Positions 14,614-21,668 of a DNA stretch of 42,722 bases are shown in pieces. Position 1 is the first letter of the stretch. Each line of letters starts with the position of its first letter. The stretch comes from a virus, in the IMG/VR virus record IMGVR_UViG_3300034407_002138, positions 1 through 42,722 of that record; one strand, written 5' to 3'. Made by a program: the position numbers and the translations under genes. Under the pieces are notes generated by a model. That model searched no databases, was not told the DNA's origin, and saw only the letters and a list, made by a program, of their open reading frames with translations.

Positions 14614-14622
14614 AGTCACCTC

Positions 14623-14991
14623 CTAACTTAAATATAAAGGACCAGTCCATTGAATAGGATAATTACCTGAAAGAACATTACCTCTTGCTCTGTTCTTGGC
14701 AGGTGCTTTCCATGATGCAGCTTTAAGAATATCACCTTTCTTAAACTGAGGTTGTCCACCAGGTGTGAACATATCTTCTTTTACAATGAAACCAAAAACT
14801 GATCTCTGATTTGATCTACCTGTAGTAATTTTAAAAAATTTAGAACCACCAACTTCTAATTGAATATTGTCTTCATATTCTTTTATCATATTTTCATTGT
14901 TGATAAATTCTTTATAATCTTGGATTGCAGCTTCCTTTAGAAACTCAAATCCTTCTTCGATTGTGTTTGCTGATTTATTTACTGTTTGCAT
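14623..14991 (-). CDS. 122-aa conserved hypothetical phage protein
   Basis: The protein has a helical N-terminus (NTIEEGFEFLKEAAIQDYKE) and a strand-rich C-terminus with KFFKITTGRSNQRSVFGFIV, TPGGQPQFKKGDILKAASWK and PAKNRARGNVLSG. It has its own sigma70 promoter, so it is probably made early. I recall a similar protein in marine T4-like phages without known function. Confidence 0.65.
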   Translation of the reverse strand: MQTVNKSANTIEEGFEFLKEAAIQDYKEFINNENMIKEYEDNIQLEVGGSKFFKITTGRSNQRSVFGFIVKEDMFTPGGQPQFKKGDILKAASWKAPAKNRARGNVLSGNYPIQWTGPLYLS

Positions 14992-15016
14992 AATAAGTAC
15001 CTCTCATTCTTACTAT

Positions 15017-15045
15017 ATAATACCACGAAATGAGGTATATGTCAA
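15017..15045 (-). promoter_or_regulatory. Sigma70-type promoter
   Basis: On the - strand TTGACA (15045-15040), exactly 17 bases, then TATTAT (15022-15017). It lies between the 2OG oxygenase stop and the 122-aa gene, in a noncoding gap of 63 bases, and gives a leader of about 20 bases with GAGAGG before the ATG. Confidence 0.85.
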
Positions 15046-15054
15046 GGGTTATTT

Positions 15055-15582
15055 TTAATAATTTTTCCCTAAAATCCACCCTACAAGACTCTTTCGAATG
15101 CCCGATTTTACTGGGTTTACACGATGCCAAAAATCTGATTTGAAGAATATTGCCTCATTTTTACCGAGACGGAATGTCGCATGTCTTAATTCTTTACTAG
15201 GATGACCGTATTCTAAGTCAAAATCACCACCCTCATAATTATCATTCAAAAGTAATGAAAATGATATTTTTCTAATACGATTATCTGCATATGGTTTTGT
15301 GTGTTGATCAATATGCCATCCATATTCTCCACCTGCCCCATACTCTGTATATTGTAGTGGTTCTATGCCATCTATTTGAAAATTCCATCCAGCTTCTTTA
15401 TTAACCAGTTTAGTATATTCTAAAAATCTATCTAATGTTGGTCTATCATTTATCCAACGTATCTCAGATATTCTTGCAGTATGACCACTACTATCATTTG
15501 TTTTTGCATCTTCTTTACTTCCACCATCTACATTTATTTTAAATGGTGGTTGTTTAATTAAATATGGTTCACCTATTCTCAT
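15055..15582 (-). CDS. 2OG-Fe(II) oxygenase (prolyl 4-hydroxylase-like)
   Basis: The 175-aa protein has the jelly-roll iron site: YGWHIDQH (His90, Asp92), distal FWHRVNP (His153) and GIRKSLVGWILG with Arg163 for 2-oxoglutarate. Between them come ISFSLLLNDNYEGGDFDLEY and a positioning strand AIFFKSD. These match the P4H-like superfamily, very common in marine T4-like phages. The substrate (protein, nucleic acid base or sugar) cannot be told. It overlaps the DUF6433-like gene by 4 bases. Confidence 0.9.
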   Translation of the reverse strand: MRIGEPYLIKQPPFKINVDGGSKEDAKTNDSSGHTARISEIRWINDRPTLDRFLEYTKLVNKEAGWNFQIDGIEPLQYTEYGAGGEYGWHIDQHTKPYADNRIRKISFSLLLNDNYEGGDFDLEYGHPSKELRHATFRLGKNEAIFFKSDFWHRVNPVKSGIRKSLVGWILGKNY

Positions 15583-16055
15583 GCTTTCGCAAATTCATCA
15601 TTCCAACCAAATGCTTCTTTTACAACTTCTTTAGATAATCCTTTGTAGATCTGATGCAACTTTTTATCTTTTGCGTTTATAACAAGTTTTGCTTCAGTTT
15701 CATGTAGACCTTCTAACAATTGTATAAACATAAGTTCTTTTTTGTATTGTGGTGTATCATTATCACCACCTTTAATATAGTGATATAATTTTTTTGCCTC
15801 TGATGCTAATCTTGTGTGTTCAGTTCCAGCAGGTGCATCGTTTGGTTTAAATGGTACATCTCCTACTGGTAGAACCCATTCTATTTTAGGATCAAATGAT
15901 GATTTAATAACCATTCTTAATGATTGGTTATCATGATATTTTAGTATTCTTACTTTTTCTTCTTTTGTTTTTGCTTTATGCACTTTGTCTAGTATTTCTG
16001 AAAATAATAATGAATTACTAGAATTCAATACTGTGCCAGGTAATGGTTTGTTCAT
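15579..16055 (-). CDS. DUF6433-like conserved phage protein
   Basis: The 158-aa protein includes KAKTKEEKVRILKYHDNQSL, VIKSSFDPKIEWVLPVGDVP, APAGTEHTRLASEAKKLYHY and ELMFIQLLEGLHETEAKLVI, then NAKDKKLHQIYKGLSKEVVK. This near-invariant block is a hallmark of a helical protein in cyanophage and pelagiphage myoviruses, which I recall as DUF6433. No catalytic function is known. It follows RNase H with a one-base overlap. Confidence 0.75.
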   Translation of the reverse strand: MNKPLPGTVLNSSNSLLFSEILDKVHKAKTKEEKVRILKYHDNQSLRMVIKSSFDPKIEWVLPVGDVPFKPNDAPAGTEHTRLASEAKKLYHYIKGGDNDTPQYKKELMFIQLLEGLHETEAKLVINAKDKKLHQIYKGLSKEVVKEAFGWNDEFAKA

Positions 16056-16903
16056 TAGAAATCTCCTATTGAGTCAGTTAGTTCTTTTAGTTTATTTTCG
16101 ATAAAGTAAGTTAACATTTTACTTCTATCGCCACATGGTGCTTCTGAAAATTCTTTGAGAATATTTGTTTGAATATCAACTGGTATACATTCTAAGTCTA
16201 TAAGATTTTTATTACGACTATAATTACGAACTACTTCATCAGTTGCCATAGTATTATCAAAGTTGCCATCTTTCCATGCTTCTATTTTCTTTTTACTAAG
16301 TGGTTTTTGTCTTAGACCTTCAACAAACACATTATCATTTGATAAAACATTCGGAATGCCATCAGACGAATCACCTTTTAATATATGTACTTTTATATAT
16401 TCGTTTGGGTCCTCACCATTTATAGTTTTTTTTAGTATAGGTGAATATTGTGATACATTAGAAAATTTTTGTAATTGAATAAAATCTTTATCACCTGAAA
16501 CTATCATAATTTTTTCATCGGGATATTTTTTTGCTAAAGTTCCTATGACATCATCTGCCTCTGCACCATGCACTTCAATTACTTTGTAAGGCAGATAATC
16601 TTTTATTTCTTGTTTTATTTTATTAAGACACTCAAAGATAGATTCCCAATCTTTACTATCTTTACTTCTGGCTTTTCTACGATTTTGTTTATAGTGTGGA
16701 AAAAAATCTCTACGCCAATAATGTTTACTATCATATGCCAAAACAATCTCACCATACTCTTCATTAAACTCTTGACGATGCATACGTATTGAATTAAGTA
16801 TCATATGACGAACCATACCAACATCAGGTTTATCCGTCTTTTCCATATTCAAATGCATCATCAAACCTGCCAATGAGATTTGATTCATATCAAGTATTAT
16901 CAT
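16055..16903 (-). CDS. rnh: RNase H (T4 Rnh-like 5'-3' exonuclease, FEN family)
   Basis: The 282-aa protein matches T4 RNase H (305 aa), which removes Okazaki primers. It has the FEN acidic residues: IILDMNQ near the start, LAYDSKHYWRRDFFPHYKQN, IEVHGAEADDVIGTLA, IMIVSGDKDFIQLQ and a GDSSDGIPNV H3TH region. The C-terminal helices are Lys-rich. Overlaps of 1-4 bases with both neighbours show an operon. Confidence is high. Confidence 0.88.
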   Translation of the reverse strand: MIILDMNQISLAGLMMHLNMEKTDKPDVGMVRHMILNSIRMHRQEFNEEYGEIVLAYDSKHYWRRDFFPHYKQNRRKARSKDSKDWESIFECLNKIKQEIKDYLPYKVIEVHGAEADDVIGTLAKKYPDEKIMIVSGDKDFIQLQKFSNVSQYSPILKKTINGEDPNEYIKVHILKGDSSDGIPNVLSNDNVFVEGLRQKPLSKKKIEAWKDGNFDNTMATDEVVRNYSRNKNLIDLECIPVDIQTNILKEFSEAPCGDRSKMLTYFIENKLKELTDSIGDF

Positions 16904-17259
16904 TTATCCTCTGTCAATTCTTTTACTTTATCTATATTAACGCTATGATACGATATATCTAAGTTATTGTCAACAGATTTTTCGGTCATAATCTTTTCAA
17001 CAAGGTCATTTAATATATGTTTGTAACCCATATCTTTATAACAGACTGCTCTGACACATTCATTTAAAAATGGTATGTACATTTTCATTGTGCCAGATGT
17101 TACATCAATACCATTCTCTTGAAAATTTGTAATCGCATTAACCACGATACTTTCTGCAAGTTCCTCTACGAACTCTATGTCTTCACGAACCCTACTATTT
17201 TCTTCTGGTGATATTGTCACCACTCTTTTCCACGGTCCTTTTATTATGTTGTCTGTCAT
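16900..17259 (-). CDS. 119-aa conserved hypothetical protein upstream of rnh
   Basis: The protein begins MTDNIIKGPWKRVVTISPEE and is mainly helical after that (DIEFVEELAESIVVNAITNF, MYIPFLNECVRAVCYKDMG). Similar proteins sit next to rnh-type genes in cyanophages, as far as I recall. It overlaps the small gene upstream by 65 bases and rnh by 4. No function is recognised. Confidence 0.65.
   Translation of the reverse strand: MTDNIIKGPWKRVVTISPEENSRVREDIEFVEELAESIVVNAITNFQENGIDVTSGTMKMYIPFLNECVRAVCYKDMGYKHILNDLVEKIMTEKSVDNNLDISYHSVNIDKVKELTEDK
16945..16973 (-). promoter_or_regulatory. Intragenic sigma70-type promoter before rnh
   Basis: Within the end of the 119-aa gene, TTGACA (16973-16968), a 17-base spacer and TATCAT (16950-16945) on the - strand point towards rnh, whose ATG is about 40 bases further. 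The exact spacing matches the other promoters of this genome, but the motif also has to code here. Confidence 0.5.
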
Positions 17260-17374
17260 TAAATTTTTCCTTCAAATCAAAAAATCGTAATACGTCTTTG
17301 ACTCTCATTGACATATTATCAGTTCTAGATTTGCGTTTTAGTTTTTCGTATTCTGCGTATTCATCAATACTCAT
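17195..17374 (-). CDS. 59-aa basic hypothetical protein
   Basis: From the ATG at 17374 the protein reads MSIDEYAEYEKLKRKSRTDN, then MSMRVKDVLRFFDLKEKFND and a basic tail. It overlaps the end of bS21 by 11 bases and the start of the 119-aa gene by 65 bases, a large overlap that lowers confidence. The charged helical composition is like neighbouring small genes. A TTG start five codons earlier is possible. Confidence 0.45.
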   Translation of the reverse strand: MSIDEYAEYEKLKRKSRTDNMSMRVKDVLRFFDLKEKFNDRQHNKRTVEKSGDNITRRK

Positions 17375-17606
17375 GTTCCATTTGTGCAACTTTTTTTAAC
17401 CACCTTTTTTTACCTGCTTTTTTAGCAAGTCTTTTTTTCTCTGATGGCTTTTGAAAAAACTGTCGTTCTTTTATTTCTTGTAGAATCCCAGCATTCTTAA
17501 CCATTCTTTTTAACTTCCTCATGGCCTTGTCAACATTATTGTCTTTAACAATAACATGAAGACCTTCAGTCCTTTCAAAGTTTGGTTTCTTTCTATATTG
17601 TTTCAA
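17364..17606 (-). CDS. rpsU: Ribosomal protein bS21
   Basis: The 80-aa basic protein contains the bS21 core: LHVIVKDNNVDKAMRKLKRM, VKNAGILQEIKERQFFQKPS and EKKRLAKKAGKKRWLKKVA. bS21 binds the 30S platform near the anti-Shine-Dalgarno helix and helps start-site selection. Phage copies are known from marine phages including pelagiphages and are thought to exchange with the host protein. The ATG has a weak site (GGAGTAAAC upstream). A few extra residues precede the core compared with bacterial bS21. Confidence 0.92.
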   Translation of the reverse strand: MKQYRKKPNFERTEGLHVIVKDNNVDKAMRKLKRMVKNAGILQEIKERQFFQKPSEKKRLAKKAGKKRWLKKVAQMEHEY

Positions 17607-17621
17607 GTTTACTCCTTTATT

Positions 17622-17732
17622 TTATTTAGTTGATAAAACTGAAAATATTACAGACAACCATTCAAAGACTGTTCCGTAATCTACTAAAGTTAGTAGGGCA
17701 CCTATTGCCATCCAAAATAATGCTCTTAACAT
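17622..17732 (-). CDS. 36-aa membrane micropeptide
   Basis: Translation of the gap before bS21 gives MLRALFWMAIGALLTLVDYG then TVFEWLSVIFSVLSTK: two short hydrophobic stretches with an acidic residue between. It starts 2 bases after the upstream gene's stop and ends 16 bases before bS21. No clear ribosome site is present; support is position and an intact hydrophobic frame. Confidence 0.45.
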   Translation of the reverse strand: MLRALFWMAIGALLTLVDYGTVFEWLSVIFSVLSTK

Positions 17733-17734
17733 TT

Positions 17735-18160
17735 TTATATTGGCCCACAAAATTGACCATTCTCATAGAACGGTGACATTTCTTCTGTAAATTCAGGTAA
17801 GAAGTCATATTTAAAAAACTGTCTACCATTATATGATTGACAATAATCATAGTAAAAATCAGAATCACTATAAGGTGTATCTTCATTTCCAAACTCATCA
17901 TTGTAAGTATGATAATATTCAGAACCATGTATCATTTCTACACCAGATACACCTGTAAAATTACTTACATCTTCTTTGTAATTTTTATCACAAAATATTT
18001 TAATCTTGTCATGTAATTTAGAAGACGACAATCTATCAAGTTGTGATAAAGGTGCGTTTCTAAAAATTGTATAATAAGTTTTGAAATAAGGATCATACTT
18101 TTCAGAATCATCCTTATATTCTCGCCAATAAACTAAATGTAATGTTCCTTGTTTACTCAA
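17735..18160 (-). CDS. 141-aa hypothetical Tyr/Asp-rich protein
   Basis: The protein is acidic and rich in Tyr, Phe and Asp (EKYDPYFKTYYTIFRNAPL, SEYYHTYNDEFGNEDTPYSD, SDFYYDYCQSYNGRQFFKYD). No motif or family was recognised. It starts immediately after the upstream gene's stop. The composition suggests a compact protein-binding domain; some anti-host inhibitors are acidic like this, but nothing specific supports that. Confidence 0.6.
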   Translation of the reverse strand: MSKQGTLHLVYWREYKDDSEKYDPYFKTYYTIFRNAPLSQLDRLSSSKLHDKIKIFCDKNYKEDVSNFTGVSGVEMIHGSEYYHTYNDEFGNEDTPYSDSDFYYDYCQSYNGRQFFKYDFLPEFTEEMSPFYENGQFCGPI

Positions 18161-18421
18161 TTATGCATACTCCTTATCAAATAAGTTAACTGCGATTTTC
18201 TCAGCAGTCGGCATATGGTGATAACCGATACTGCATTTGAAAAAGTAATCACTAATAAATTCTTTTGCAAGAACTAAGTGATCCTCTGAAATACGTCCAT
18301 TTCTTAGACGTACAATCACATGACCGTCATCATGAACAACTTTAACTTTTCCACGTTGTTCAGGTCTTCCGGCACCCCAATGTGCGACAATTTGGTCACC
18401 TTTTTTGATTTCTATAGACAT
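18161..18421 (-). CDS. 86-aa hypothetical protein with SH3/KOW-like strand region
   Basis: From the ATG at 18421 (GAGAGG eight bases upstream) it reads MSIEIKKGDQIVAHWGAGRP, QRGKVKVVHDDGHVIVRLRN, then GRISEDHLVLAKEFI and a helical end. The KGDQIVAH...GKVKVVHDDGHVIVRL run resembles an SH3/KOW-type beta barrel used for binding RNA or protein. In-frame ATGs at 18445 and 18436 would extend it. It has its own upstream promoter. Confidence 0.6.
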   Translation of the reverse strand: MSIEIKKGDQIVAHWGAGRPEQRGKVKVVHDDGHVIVRLRNGRISEDHLVLAKEFISDYFFKCSIGYHHMPTAEKIAVNLFDKEYA

Positions 18422-18453
18422 TTGATTACCTCTCATTTTGTTCATCTATTATC

Positions 18454-18483
18454 AGAATAACAGGTATTTGACCATATTGTCAA
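18454..18483 (-). promoter_or_regulatory. Sigma70-type promoter candidate
   Basis: On the - strand TTGACA (18483-18478) is followed after 17-18 bases by TTATTC/TATTCT (18460-18454). It lies in the noncoding gap 18446-18540 upstream of the 86-aa gene. The -35 is perfect, the -10 imperfect. Confidence 0.6.
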
Positions 18484-18540
18484 GGGTTAATTTGGGTTAA
18501 AAAATGCCCGAAAAATAAGGATTTTTTGATATCTAGGGGG

Positions 18541-18681
18541 TTATTTTCCCTGTCCTCGATACTTTTTAAACGATCTTCTCTTGTTTTTATTCATGGATGA
18601 CATCTTTAGATTTCTGCGTCCTTGAGATGTCTTTTTATTGACAGGTTCGTATGCTGTGTTTGTTTGTATCATTCTTGCCAT
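18541..18681 (-). CDS. 46-aa basic phage protein
   Basis: The small protein MARMIQTNTAYEPVNKKTSQ, then GRRNLKMSSMNKNKRRSFKK and YRGQGK is very basic, and its closing NKNKRRSFKKYRGQG matches a small protein I recall from many cyanophage genomes. GGAAATACT precedes the ATG. It follows the adenylate cyclase stop by 10 bases. It probably binds nucleic acid; function is unknown. Confidence 0.65.
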   Translation of the reverse strand: MARMIQTNTAYEPVNKKTSQGRRNLKMSSMNKNKRRSFKKYRGQGK

Positions 18682-18691
18682 AGTATTTCCT

Positions 18692-20530
18692 TCACATCAC
18701 TGGTTTGTAAATAGTGATTAATTCTTCCTTTCCTTTTACTTTAATCTTATCAACTTCTATTGATTTGATGTTCGTAAGTTGTTCTTTTGTATAAGATGAG
18801 TAAAGTGTTGATACAACCTTACCATTCTTATCTTTGTAGTTCCTAGTTTGAGCCTCTAATCGTGCAGCCAAATTAACAGCATCACCAATTACAGAATAAT
18901 CAAATCTAGTGTCACTTCCCATATTACCAACAATGCAAGTGCCTGTATTGACACCTGATCCTATATTGATTTCTGGTAAACCTTTTTTCTTAAATTCTTC
19001 TTTTAGTTTTTCAGTTTCAATCGCACATTCAATACTTGTCTTGACTGCCATCTCAGCATGATTTGGGCATTCTAATGGTGCATTCCAAAATGCCATAATA
19101 CAATCACCCATGTATTTGTCCACTGTTCCACCATTATCTAAAACAATTTTTGTCATACGATTTAAATAATCATTAATAACTTCTACTAAACCTTCTGGGT
19201 CATCATTGTTTTTGTAATATTCAGATATTGGTGTAAACCCTACAATATCCATAAACAGAAATGACATCTCTTTTCTTTCACCACCAAGTTTTAATTTACT
19301 AGGGTCTTTTTGTAGTATTGCAACTTGTCGTGGATCTAAGTATGTTTCAAATTGTTTTCGTATTTGTTGTTTTAAATTAAATTCTAAAATAAAACGATTG
19401 AATATGCTGTGCAATCCAACAAATAAAATTGTAATTAAAATCCATGTGATATCGAATAGTAAAAGATATTCTTGAAAGATTACGGCACAATGTATTATTA
19501 ATATAAGAACACCTGAAACCATTGTAAAGGCAACCCAAGGGTATGATGTAAATCTTGTAAGAACAATAATGATTGCTCCTAAGACAAATGCTATAATTGT
19601 CTCTATCAACCAATCAACTCGTCCAACAGATTCACCACTAAGTACTGTATCTAATGTAGATGCCGATAAAATATAATCATATTGTTCACCATTAGGTGTT
19701 GCAATGATGCCACCTAAACCTTCTGCTGTCATTCCTACAATAACTGTACGACCTGCAAATTTTGTAAAATCATTTTCACTTGCTGATATTGTTTCATAAT
19801 CTTTATTCCAACGCAACCATATTCTTCCATTTACATCAGTTTTGATTGGGGAAAACCCAGGCACTCTTAATGCCTCAACTCCAAATTGATTTGCTTTTAC
19901 TTGATAACTTGGTTGTCCTGTTGCAACACGAATGACTTCAATTGCCATTTGTGGATAAGTTTCCTCTCCGATTCTCATTATTAAAGGAACTCGTCTAACT
20001 ACACCATCTAATTCTGGTGCAGTATTAATCACTCCAACTCCGTCTGCAACTTGTAATTTAGGAATAGGTCCTAACATTCCTGGCCATTCAAAAAGATAAG
20101 GAATGGGATTACCGACTTTTGCAACTCCTCTTGGAACTGTATTCTTATTAGTTTGTGTAGTTCCTACTTGAGCAATAACAACTCCCATGTTAGTTAATGA
20201 TTGTGCAAACGCATCATCACCACCTAAACGATCAGGTTCTGAAAAAAGTATTGGCATCATAATGATACCGACACCTGATTCTCGTAATTTGTAAATTAAA
20301 TCTGCAAGAATATCTCTTTTCCACGGCCATTGTCCATATTTTTGTATTGATGCTTCATCAATAGTAACGATTCCAATATTTTCAGAGATTGTTTTTTCTT
20401 CAGATTGAAACAATAAATCGAATGATTTAAGTTTAAGAATTTCTTTAATTTGAGGATTTTGTAGTCCTAAAAATGTAATTAAGACTAATGTAACAAATGC
20501 AAACGTCCAATGAGTAATTATTTTTTTCAT
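18692..20530 (-). CDS. CHASE2-domain class III adenylate cyclase
   Basis: The 612-aa protein starts with a membrane helix (about 8-24), then a periplasmic CHASE2 sensor (about 35-300, with IGIVTIDEASIQKYGQWPWK and a D-G-V-V-R-R-V-P motif), three membrane helices (about 308-375) and a class III cyclase domain (about 415-600). Catalytic residues are all there: FLFMDIVGF (Asp428), DKYMGD (Lys472, Asp476), DYSVIGDAVNLAARLEA (Asp544, Asn553, Arg557). The Lys/Asp pair predicts ATP, so it should make cAMP. It is the last gene of the curli-like operon, its ATG overlapping the previous stop (TAATG). CHASE2 cyclases often sit next to FecR proteins in bacteria, as here. A full-length membrane cyclase is very rare in a phage. 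Confidence 0.93.
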   Translation of the reverse strand: MKKIITHWTFAFVTLVLITFLGLQNPQIKEILKLKSFDLLFQSEEKTISENIGIVTIDEASIQKYGQWPWKRDILADLIYKLRESGVGIIMMPILFSEPDRLGGDDAFAQSLTNMGVVIAQVGTTQTNKNTVPRGVAKVGNPIPYLFEWPGMLGPIPKLQVADGVGVINTAPELDGVVRRVPLIMRIGEETYPQMAIEVIRVATGQPSYQVKANQFGVEALRVPGFSPIKTDVNGRIWLRWNKDYETISASENDFTKFAGRTVIVGMTAEGLGGIIATPNGEQYDYILSASTLDTVLSGESVGRVDWLIETIIAFVLGAIIIVLTRFTSYPWVAFTMVSGVLILIIHCAVIFQEYLLLFDITWILITILFVGLHSIFNRFILEFNLKQQIRKQFETYLDPRQVAILQKDPSKLKLGGERKEMSFLFMDIVGFTPISEYYKNNDDPEGLVEVINDYLNRMTKIVLDNGGTVDKYMGDCIMAFWNAPLECPNHAEMAVKTSIECAIETEKLKEEFKKKGLPEINIGSGVNTGTCIVGNMGSDTRFDYSVIGDAVNLAARLEAQTRNYKDKNGKVVSTLYSSYTKEQLTNIKSIEVDKIKVKGKEELITIYKPVM

Positions 20531-20730
20531 TAAATATAAATATCAGGTTCTTTTTCTACACAAAATGCTCTGATATTAGTTCCTGTTTCAATAAATCTTC
20601 TATTAAATCCATTTTGATATATCAGACATTGTTTCATAGTAGGCATTTCTATTATAGGTAGTTTATCAAAAAAGGCCCATTTTTCTGTTTCATAATTAAA
20701 AACCATAGCAATTAAAAATATTTTTATCAT
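20530..20730 (-). CDS. 66-aa hypothetical protein between curlin and cyclase
   Basis: The protein opens with a short hydrophobic stretch (MIKIFLIAMVFNYET), then KWAFFDKLPIIEMPTMKQCL and two Cys in a charged C-terminus. It could be exported with a weak signal sequence and form one disulphide. Start and stop overlap both neighbours (ATGA and TAATG), so it is part of the operon. No family was recognised; a role in fibre or cyclase function is suggested only by position. Confidence 0.6.
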   Translation of the reverse strand: MIKIFLIAMVFNYETEKWAFFDKLPIIEMPTMKQCLIYQNGFNRRFIETGTNIRAFCVEKEPDIYI

Positions 20731-21668
20731 TGTTGTGTCACACTTATACTACATCCACCTACTGTTTGACAGTTTTGAGATAATGAATATGTACCATCAG
20801 TTGTTGTATTATTTGTTCCCATAGTCAAATCTAAATCCGTTCCGTAAGTTCCACTTAAAGTGATTATAGCAGATTGTGAACCACCTGATTTTCTTTGGTA
20901 AATATCTACATCATTATAATCATTATTCACAGTTAGAGATAACGATTTATCATTATTATGTTCTTGTTTAATAAAGATATTATTGTTATCACCATAAATG
21001 TAAGAATAATTAGTATGTTCAGTTAAATTATTATTTGCTCTTTGACTTGCAATATAACTGTTATTATCACCAGAAATATAAACATTCATATAATGTCCAC
21101 CATGTTCTTGATAATCATAACTAAAAACACCTGTGCTTGAAACATCATAACCTTGTGCCATTATTATTTCATTGTCATTTGCAACTACGTTTAATATCAT
21201 TATGTCTTGGTCGCAAGTTGAATATGAACAGATTTGTTTTGCTATTACATCATTGTTATCATAATCAATTTCTAAATCCATGCTTGCGTTTTGATGAATT
21301 TGTGACGCTGTGAAATTATTATTATCACCGTGATTATCTAAGTACATGACAAGATTATCACCTGTTTGTGTAGCAGTCATATTACTTGCAGTTTGATTAT
21401 CAGAACCATAATAGTGTTTGTATAGACCAATCTTATTATTATCGCCTGTTTGTGTAAAATTGATTGTTTGATTTTTACCCACTAAAGTAGCATTTGAGGC
21501 TGCTGTGCTTTTTGTAGAAACTCTATTGTTTTCACCGTCTTGCGTTATAGTTATTGTAGGATTATTACCAACTTGACTTATGTAAATTTCGTTTGCATTT
21601 GCGTACTTTATAGTTTGCACACTTAAAAAAACTATACTAACGCTGATAAATATCGACATTATTGACAC
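20727..21668 (-). CDS. Curlin-repeat (CsgA/CsgB-like) secreted protein 1
   Basis: The 313-aa protein has a signal peptide (to about residue 25, ending YANA) and then repeats of the curlin type, with Q-x-G-x-N-N and alternating I/V/T: YISQVGNNPTITITQDGENN, INFTQTGDNNKIGL, TATQTGDNLVMYL, YISGDNNSYIASQ, YIYGDNNNIFIKQ. Such repeats fold into stacked beta-strand-turn units that form amyloid fibres. The GTG at 21668 has AGGAG six bases upstream; ATG at 21659 is an alternative. The repeats are more divergent and longer than in E. coli CsgA (151 aa). Two Cys pairs (ICSYSTC, NCQTVGGC) are unusual for curlins. Confidence 0.82.
   Translation of the reverse strand: MSIMSIFISVSIVFLSVQTIKYANANEIYISQVGNNPTITITQDGENNRVSTKSTAASNATLVGKNQTINFTQTGDNNKIGLYKHYYGSDNQTASNMTATQTGDNLVMYLDNHGDNNNFTASQIHQNASMDLEIDYDNNDVIAKQICSYSTCDQDIMILNVVANDNEIIMAQGYDVSSTGVFSYDYQEHGGHYMNVYISGDNNSYIASQRANNNLTEHTNYSYIYGDNNNIFIKQEHNNDKSLSLTVNNDYNDVDIYQRKSGGSQSAIITLSGTYGTDLDLTMGTNNTTTDGTYSLSQNCQTVGGCSISVTQQ

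Noticed and set aside
17662-17928. 88-aa - strand ORF in an alternative frame of the Tyr/Asp-rich gene
   Set aside because: It overlaps most of a frame with better start and operon fit.
18466-18500. + strand TTGACC as a rightward promoter
   Set aside because: No matching -10 and no rightward gene; the same segment contains a better - strand TTGACA.
20535-20542. TATAAATA on the + strand
   Set aside because: No + strand gene follows; it overlaps the cyclase/66-aa junction and is likely chance in AT-rich DNA.
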